Of a stretch of DNA of 28,323 bases, positions 24,139 to 28,323 are shown one piece after another. The notes below the pieces were generated by a model. That model ran no database searches. It saw only the letters and a list, made by a program, of their open reading frames with translations, and was not told the DNA's origin. Both the position numbers and the translations under genes were made by a program. This DNA is from CAZBWE01 sp964440735 (GTDB lineage Bacteria; Planctomycetota; Phycisphaerae; Sedimentisphaerales; Anaerobacaceae): positions 1-28,323 of the forward strand of contig CAYTTK010000015.1 in NCBI GenBank assembly GCA_964440735.1. Direction: 5' to 3'. How positions within the stretch are numbered: position 1 is the stretch's first letter; each line of letters begins with the position of its first letter.

Positions 24139-25092
24139 ATGCCCCCCGTTACAACAGTCGCAAATATCCCGGTAATTTCGATAACTGCTGATTGTCTGCC
24201 GGAGGCGTGGGAAAAAGCAGTTCTTGCGGTCTGGGATAAGGGCCTTGAGGTTAAAACCCAGTATGACAAACCCGATGACCCGCCCAGCAAAGATGCGACG
24301 GTAATAGTTACTGTTGCCGACCCATTCCGTGAACCGAGAATTCACAAAAATTTTCCTAGTGGGCCCGAAGAGCTGGAGGCCTATCGGCAAGAGGTGGTCA
24401 ATGGCATACACGACCACTGGATTGACCCCGCTGCGGGTAAGTGGACTTATACATATCACGAACGATTATTCTCATATTGTCCGGTTGAAGACATACGATG
24501 TGCTGATTCGCCAAAGCCGTTCAAAAAAGTTAATCAGATTCAGCATATTATCGATTGCCTGTCAAAAACCTATTTCAGCCGAAGAGCACAGGCAATAACC
24601 TGGATGCCGACCGCAGACCCGGCGACAGATGACCCACCGTGTCTCCAGAGGATATGGTGTCGGCTCGTCAGGGCGGAGCCTGCTCGTCGTGGCGAAGCGC
24701 CAAGCCGTAGCCAGGCCGGAGCACGGCTGACGGCAAACAAAACGGACGAGATTACGCTTAATATGAATACGCACTGGCGAAGCAGAGACCTTTACAAGGC
24801 GTGGTTTATGAACGTCTATGCGCTGACCGATTTGCAGCGGACAATCGCCGAGAAAATATCGAAAAAAATAAATCAGCCTGTCAAGGTCGGCCGGTATGTC
24901 GATATAAGCGACTCGCTGCATATCTACGGCAGTTATTTTGAGCAAGTCGCCGGCGAAGTTGAGAAAATGCGACAAAGCTCCTTTACTACGCGGGCCTGGG
25001 AAAGCACACATCCGGCTTTTGAAATGATGACGGCCGAGGCCCGAGAAAAACTGGCCAAAGACCCCGACTGGTACGCAAGAGCAAAAGGTTAG
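24139..25092 (+). CDS. thyA: Archaeal-type thymidylate synthase-like protein with a repeat-derived insert
   Basis: Likely methylates dUMP to dTMP with methylene-tetrahydrofolate. It is 317 residues long and distantly related to E. coli ThyA, closer in style to the archaeal enzymes. Catalytic landmarks are visible: the phosphate-binding arginine pair SRRAQAITW (148-149), the nucleophile Cys168 in DPPCLQ, RSRD (214-217), Asn225 at the position of the dUMP-selecting Asn177 (eight residues after the Asp in both), and DSLHIYGSY with His261 and Tyr263. Between Cys168 and Arg214 there are 46 residues against 20 in E. coli; about 24 of these (AEPARRGEAPSRSQAGARL region, 178-201) come from a GC-rich repeat at 24664-24732. 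GGAG stands 8 bases before the ATG. A dUMP/dCMP hydroxymethylase is the alternative, made less likely by Asn225. Confidence 0.8.
   Translation: MPPVTTVANIPVISITADCLPEAWEKAVLAVWDKGLEVKTQYDKPDDPPSKDATVIVTVADPFREPRIHKNFPSGPEELEAYRQEVVNGIHDHWIDPAAGKWTYTYHERLFSYCPVEDIRCADSPKPFKKVNQIQHIIDCLSKTYFSRRAQAITWMPTADPATDDPPCLQRIWCRLVRAEPARRGEAPSRSQAGARLTANKTDEITLNMNTHWRSRDLYKAWFMNVYALTDLQRTIAEKISKKINQPVKVGRYVDISDSLHIYGSYFEQVAGEVEKMRQSSFTTRAWESTHPAFEMMTAEAREKLAKDPDWYARAKG
24664..24732. repeat. GC-rich palindromic repeat inserted in the thyA-like gene
   Basis: CTCGTCAGGGCGGAGCC at 24664-24680, an inner hairpin TGGCG/AAG/CGCCA at 24690-24702, GCCGTAGCC at 24704-24712, and CTGACG at the right end matching CGTCAG (24666-24671) at the left. 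The core is shared with 20730-20746 in rsmA. Confidence 0.75.
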
Positions 25093-25171
25093 ACGTTAAA
25101 CATAAAGCTTTGATTGCTAAAAGCAAAAAAAATTTGCTCCTTCATTTGGCCTTTGATGATTTTTATATTAG

Positions 25172-25313
25172 ACTTTAATAGCAGCATAAGCAGCCGGGCA
25201 GAAGTAAAATCAACGTTTTCGCAAAGGTGCGAAGATTTTGAGCAAAACCGTAGGGGGGGCTAATAAGTTTCTTTCCGAGTGGGCCTCTGCGCCTCTGGCG
25301 CAGGGGCCTTTTT
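25172..25313 (+). ncRNA. Candidate structured RNA ending in a terminator
   Basis: Lies in the 477-base gap between the thyA-like gene and nrdR. ACTTTAATAGC (25172-25182) can pair with GCTAATAAGT (25259-25268) with one mismatch and one bulge, closing a domain of about 97 bases. Inside is a bulged hairpin: AAAATC (25206-25211) with GATTTT (25234-25239), and TTCGCA (25218-25223) with TGCGAA (25228-25233), loop AAGG, six unpaired bases on one side. A G-rich run (25252-25259) follows. The strong terminator at 25282 ends it. A weak promoter-like pair (TTGATG, 17, TAATAG, about 25153-25181) lies upstream. It could be a small RNA or the 3' UTR of the thyA-like transcript. No known riboswitch class was recognised. 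Confidence 0.4.
25282..25313 (+). terminator. Rho-independent terminator
   Basis: Twelve-base stem GGCCTCTGCGCC (25282-25293) with GGCGCAGGGGCC (25297-25308), one G-U pair, loop TCT, followed by five T residues (25309-25313). Confidence 0.93.
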
Positions 25314-25446
25314 ATAAAAATAATCACCCTGTGAGTTTCTCTAAACTTTTTCCTTTAGTGCTTATCAATCCTCAAATTAAAAACATTCAAAAGAATATTT
25401 AACAACCCCGGACATAATCATTTAACAGTTTTTTTGTAAGTTTTCT

Positions 25447-25474
25447 TTGACATACTATATGTCGGTTTTAGAAT
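25447..25474 (+). promoter_or_regulatory. Candidate nrdR promoter overlapped by a palindrome (possible NrdR box)
   Basis: TTGACA at 25447-25452, a 16-base spacer and TAGAAT at 25469-25474. A perfect palindrome GACATA-CTA-TATGTC covers 25449-25463, overlapping the -35 and spacer. Its ACTATAT centre resembles the middle of known NrdR boxes, so autorepression is plausible. Only one such box is seen, whereas NrdR usually uses two. Confidence 0.45.
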
Positions 25475-25520
25475 ATCTAATACAGCCAGATGTAGTACTC
25501 GATGACAAATTGCGAGGAGT

Positions 25521-25548
25521 GTATCTCGGATGCAAATATGCGAGATAC
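25521..25548 (+). promoter_or_regulatory. Hairpin in the nrdR leader
   Basis: GTATCTCG (25521-25528) and CGAGATAC (25541-25548), a perfect 8-base inverted repeat with a 12-base loop, ending 21 bases before the nrdR ATG. No T-run follows, so it is not a terminator. It may be a protein site or an element that modulates translation. Confidence 0.5.
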
Positions 25549-25569
25549 GAAGTAGGTATTAGACACGAA

Positions 25570-26061
25570 ATGAGATGCCCTTTTTGCAAGGAAGACCGTG
25601 ACAGAGTTGTCGATTCGCGTTCAAGTGACGCCGGCAGAATAATCAGACGCAGGCGTCAGTGCCTGATTTGCAAAAGACGGTTTACCACGTACGAAAAGGT
25701 GGGTGAAAGCTTTAAGTTATACGTGGTGAAAAAGGACAACTCTCGAGTTCCGTATGACAGAGAAAAGATTATCGCTGGAGTGCAGAAGGCATGCTATAAG
25801 AGACCTATATCGGCAGAGCAGATTCAGCAAATAGCCGATAAGGTGGAGGAAAGTATATTTAAGAAATTTGACAAGGAGGTTACATCTGCATTTATCGGCG
25901 AAAACGTAATGAAGCAGCTTCGCAAGGTTGACAAGGTTGCATATATTCGCTTCGCAAGTATATACCGGGATTTTAATGATGCAGGCGAATTGATTGAGGA
26001 GGTAAGTCACGCTATTGCCGAAGCCGAGCCGACGGGGCAGCCGACACTTTTCGACACCTGA
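25570..26061 (+). CDS. nrdR: Transcriptional repressor NrdR
   Basis: Zinc-ribbon/ATP-cone repressor of ribonucleotide reductase genes that senses ATP/dATP. The 163-residue product is of normal length. The zinc ribbon has Cys3, Cys6, Cys31 and Cys34 (MRCPFCKED...CLICKRRFTTYE), then the ATP-cone from about residue 47 (YVVKKDNSRVPYDREKI to YIRFASIYRDF). The ATG at 25570 gives the canonical MRCPFC start; an in-frame TTG at 25447 would add 41 residues but lies in the promoter. There is no clear Shine-Dalgarno. The next gene, 85 bases on, is another ATP-cone protein, and the gene before is thymidylate synthase-like, so the neighbourhood concerns deoxynucleotide supply. Confidence 0.97.
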   Translation: MRCPFCKEDRDRVVDSRSSDAGRIIRRRRQCLICKRRFTTYEKVGESFKLYVVKKDNSRVPYDREKIIAGVQKACYKRPISAEQIQQIADKVEESIFKKFDKEVTSAFIGENVMKQLRKVDKVAYIRFASIYRDFNDAGELIEEVSHAIAEAEPTGQPTLFDT

Positions 26062-26146
26062 GCAATAGAAGGCATTTGCCGCCGGGGCACTGTAACGAAA
26101 AAAGGAGACATTTGGAAGACCCTTGGATTTTTGCAAGGAGGCAAAA

Positions 26147-26737
26147 ATGGCAAGGACGAAAGTTCAGCTTAAGGTCATAAAGGCAGACGGAAGTGCAGAA
26201 GAATACCTGCACACAAAGGTCATAGGTGCCATCAGTAACGCACTGGCGCAGGCGGGCGAGCCGGATATTTACATTGCGGAACAGCTTGCCGATGTGGTGA
26301 CATATTTTCTTTATCACAAACAAAATCGCCGCAGTGTAACCAGCGGCGAGATATTCTCCGTAATAAAGGCGGTTCTGACTGCGACAAAGTATGAAGACGC
26401 CGCAGTTGCGCTCAGCGAATATAACTTCGAGCGCAGGCTCAAACGCTCCCGGGTCGAGGTCGTTCCAATGGATATTCAGGAGCTGGCCGATGCCGAGCTG
26501 CTCTGCAAGGCCGAGCAGTCGGACAACAGATGCCGATGGAACAAATCCAGAATAGTTGAGAACCTGATAACAAAACACGGTCTTTCCCGACAAACCGCAA
26601 GGGTTATTGCTTCAATGGTCGAGGAAAAAATCTTCAATATGGGGCTCACTTTGGTTCCAGCCAGCTTGATAAAACAGCTCGTCCTCGGCGATGCTGCCAC
26701 CATCCTGAGGGCACAGCATCAGCTTCAAACCGTCTGA
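26147..26737 (+). CDS. Stand-alone ATP-cone domain protein
   Basis: A 196-residue protein without a catalytic domain. Residues 5-98 match an ATP-cone: LKVIKADGSAEEYLHTKVIGAI is the typical V-x-K-x-D-G-S opening, followed by helices and ALSEYNFERRLKRSR. After a linker, residues about 130-180 (RWNKSRIVENLITKHGLS, ARVIASMVEEKIFNMGL, SLIKQLVLGDA) look like a second, shortened cone. ATP-cones normally sit at the N-terminus of ribonucleotide reductases or in NrdR, where they bind ATP or dATP as an on/off switch. AAGGAGG at 26135-26141, 5 bases before the ATG, is a strong ribosome site, better than that of nrdR, so the protein may be made in excess over NrdR. It may be a nucleotide-sensing partner or modulator (inference). 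Confidence 0.85.
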   Translation: MARTKVQLKVIKADGSAEEYLHTKVIGAISNALAQAGEPDIYIAEQLADVVTYFLYHKQNRRSVTSGEIFSVIKAVLTATKYEDAAVALSEYNFERRLKRSRVEVVPMDIQELADAELLCKAEQSDNRCRWNKSRIVENLITKHGLSRQTARVIASMVEEKIFNMGLTLVPASLIKQLVLGDAATILRAQHQLQTV

Positions 26738-26835
26738 TTCGTCGCTCGTCGCTCGATACTTGTCATGCTGAGCGCAGGGAAACAAAGCGAAGCATCTGGC
26801 CTTCATAATAATAAATCGTAAATAATAAATCATGG
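26738..26835. repeat. Cluster of three short repeat types
   Basis: First, CTCGTCG heptads (about 26742-26757: CGTCGCTCGTCGCTCGATAC). Second, TGTCATGCTGAGCGCAGGG...GCGAAGCATCTGG at 26761-26800, a widespread palindrome-type repeat with ATGCT/AGCAT arms. Third, AT heptads at 26805-26835 (ATAATAA, TAAATCG, TAAATAA, TAAATCA), which reach into the stop codon of the minus-strand GLUG gene. The CTCGTCGCTC.ATAC core also occurs at 70-85. Confidence 0.65.
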
Positions 26836-28317
26836 TGTACCTTCGAGCCAGTAGTCGGCCAATATCGCAAGGTCGTAGAAATTTACGATACTATCGTGGT
26901 CTATGTCGCCTGCGAGGTGCGTCCTTAAAAATGGATATGTTTGGTTTTCGCCGATATCCCAAATTTCTACGAAATCCCAGCCGGCATCGGTGAAGGTACT
27001 GCGCCTCTGCATCTGAGCCGTCGGCAGGCCAGTACCACCGTCACTGACATTACAATCGCTGGTCTCGATGTCCCAGAAACAGCTTGTGATAGTACCCCCA
27101 GCCCCAATCAATCCGCACAGGCCTCCGATATAATTATTTCCACTGACAGCACCAGTCGAGAAACAATCCGTGATACTTCCAGAATAATTCCACCCGCATA
27201 AGCCACCGATACGATAACCTATTCCGCTGACTGTGCCTGTCGCATAACACCTTGTGATTATACCATCGGAATTGTATCCGCACAGGCCGCCAAGACTACG
27301 ATCGCCGTCTACATTGCCGGTTGCATAGCAGCCGCTGATTGTGCCACCCCCGTTGGCTCCGCACAGACCACCCAGAAGATCTGCGCCATCACCACCGTTT
27401 ACATCGCCGGTTGCATAACTGTTGACGATTTTACCCTTGTTATACCCGCACAGGCCACCAACATCATCTGAATTAATACCAACATTTACAGAGCTGGATG
27501 CATAGCTGTTGATGATTGTACCGCTTTCATTACTGACGTCCCCGCACAAACCACCGACAGACAATGAATAATTGCCACCTGTGACTGAGCAGGTTGCATG
27601 GCAGTTGATGATTGTGCCATCAGGATTTCTTCCGCACAGGCCACCGACCCAATCATCGCCGCTGACAGAACTCCTTGCTCCGCAATTACTGATTGTGCCT
27701 CCACGATTGAATCCGCATAGGCCTCCGAGATAATCTTGCCCGGTAATTGAGCCGGTCGTATAGCAATTGCTGATTGTGCCGTAATGATTGTATCCGCACA
27801 GGCCGCCAAGAAAATAACCACCGGTAATATTTACATCTTCAAGGTTAAGATTGTTTACTGAAGCACTTGAGCCAATATAACCAAACAGGCCTAAATAATG
27901 ATTGCTCCCTCCTTTATCATCAATAATTAGCGAAAAGATTGTATTGTCGTTGCCGTCAAAGATTCCAGTGAAGGGGGTTCCTTGAAATTCATCACTACTA
28001 CTGGTATCCGGCGCAATCAGGGCGGTGGTGTACGAGTAACCGGCCATGTTTATGTCGGCAGTTATTTTGAAGTGTTTTGACCAGTCGCAGGGGTCGAGGC
28101 CAATGAAGTTTAAGTCGTTCGGCGTGGCAATTAGATACGGGTCGTTCGGCTCGCCGGTACCGTCGCTATAGGTGCCGGCCCAGACGCTGCTTACCAGGCC
28201 AGCCAACAGGCATAATGTCATTCCTGTGAAAACAGGAATCCAGAAAGACGACGCTATGGATTCCCGCTTGCGCGAGAATGACAAAGGAATAAAAATTGAC
28301 CGCTTTTTCAGGTTCAT
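26830..28317 (-). CDS. Secreted GLUG-repeat protein with dockerin-like C-terminal tail (larger paralog)
   Basis: A 495-residue protein (ATG at 28317; a GTG at 28320 is possible, and the window ends there, so the ribosome site AAGG is only partly seen). The signal peptide ends at about residue 47 (LCLLAGLVSSVWA) and is unusually long because a palindromic repeat at 28216-28283 encodes about residues 11-33. The mature start GTYSDGTGEPNDPYLIATP resembles the 222-1256 paralog. Nine repeats beginning GGLCG (each with Y/W/F-N-x-x-G-x-I-x-x-C/S-Y-A) follow a degenerate first one, expected to form a beta helix, and each carries a cysteine in GLCG. The end DIDHDSIVNFYDLAILADYW is a dockerin-like half repeat. 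Extracellular or surface role; ligand unknown. Confidence 0.87.
   Translation of the reverse strand: MNLKKRSIFIPLSFSRKRESIASSFWIPVFTGMTLCLLAGLVSSVWAGTYSDGTGEPNDPYLIATPNDLNFIGLDPCDWSKHFKITADINMAGYSYTTALIAPDTSSSDEFQGTPFTGIFDGNDNTIFSLIIDDKGGSNHYLGLFGYIGSSASVNNLNLEDVNITGGYFLGGLCGYNHYGTISNCYTTGSITGQDYLGGLCGFNRGGTISNCGARSSVSGDDWVGGLCGRNPDGTIINCHATCSVTGGNYSLSVGGLCGDVSNESGTIINSYASSSVNVGINSDDVGGLCGYNKGKIVNSYATGDVNGGDGADLLGGLCGANGGGTISGCYATGNVDGDRSLGGLCGYNSDGIITRCYATGTVSGIGYRIGGLCGWNYSGSITDCFSTGAVSGNNYIGGLCGLIGAGGTITSCFWDIETSDCNVSDGGTGLPTAQMQRRSTFTDAGWDFVEIWDIGENQTYPFLRTHLAGDIDHDSIVNFYDLAILADYWLEGTP
28216..28283. repeat. dRS3/NIME-like palindromic repeat inside a signal peptide region
   Basis: Ends are inverted: TGTCATTC at 28216-28223 and GAATGACA at 28276-28283. 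It holds two hairpins: ATTCCTGT-GAAA-ACAGGAAT (28220-28239, perfect) and ATTCCCGC-TTGC-GCGAGAAT (28260-28279, one mismatch). This is the well-known mobile-type repeat seen in many bacteria, translated here as SFSRKRESIASSFWIPVFTG. Confidence 0.85.
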
Positions 28318-28323
28318 CACCTT

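Noticed and set aside
25190..25270. Cyclic di-GMP-I, TPP or SAM riboswitch in the gap before nrdR
   Set aside because: The conserved cores of these classes (for instance GACGCAAAGCC or CTGAGA) are not present in the right order.
25447..25569. N-terminal extension of NrdR
   Set aside because: NrdR starts with MRCPFC across bacteria; the extension overlaps the promoter, the palindrome and the leader hairpin.
26112..26180. Possible leader peptide before the ATP-cone gene (TTG after AAAGGAG)
   Set aside because: It would be a 22-codon frame overlapping the real gene, with a weak start codon and nothing to support translation.

Overview
The window looks like a chromosomal stretch of a planctomycete of the Phycisphaerae / Sedimentisphaerales type, probably from a metagenome assembly (there is a 10-N scaffold gap at 12125-12134). 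The evidence is the two secreted GLUG-repeat proteins with a dockerin-like C-terminal tail (pattern NFYDLAILA..WL) at the two ends, several small lipoproteins, an archaeal-type thymidylate synthase, and AT-rich 7-bp repeats between genes. This taxonomic reading is inference; no 16S gene is present.

Layout. 0.1-1.3 kb: a GLUG/dockerin-like secreted protein behind a perfect-consensus promoter. 1.4-3.4 kb: ilvC (ketol-acid reductoisomerase) and an overlapping-context lipoprotein gene. 3.45-7.0 kb, minus strand: two tandem paralogous lipoproteins, nadB and the RNase P RNA gene rnpB. 7.2-10.0 kb: pcm and recG. 10.1-13.1 kb: a Trk/Ktr potassium uptake locus (trkH, a second diverged trkH of which only the C-terminus is assembled, and trkA). 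13.2-15.1 kb, minus: a membrane-anchored TPR-like protein with a 10-bp duplication that cuts off its tail, then an RluD-type pseudouridine synthase. 15.3-19.7 kb: a SpoIVB-peptidase-S55-like secreted protein and a beta-propeller-like secreted protein. 19.7-20.6 kb: a lone class I fumarase alpha subunit. 20.6-23.3 kb, minus: ribE-pdxA-rsmA operon. 23.4-26.7 kb: a small anchored protein, a ThyA-like thymidylate synthase, a candidate structured RNA ending in a strong terminator, nrdR, and a stand-alone protein built of ATP-cone modules. 26.8-28.3 kb, minus: a second, larger GLUG/dockerin-like protein.

Most genes are core metabolism or housekeeping: branched-chain amino acids, NAD, riboflavin, pyridoxal phosphate, dTMP, rRNA modification, recombination, K+ uptake. 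The functional cluster most worth attention is thyA-like / nrdR / ATP-cone protein, all tied to deoxynucleotide supply. The other striking theme is that short palindromic or heptameric repeats have entered coding sequence in frame at several genes: two in rsmA, one in thyA, one in the signal peptide of the GLUG protein, and heptads at the N-termini of recG and of the ilvC-linked lipoprotein.
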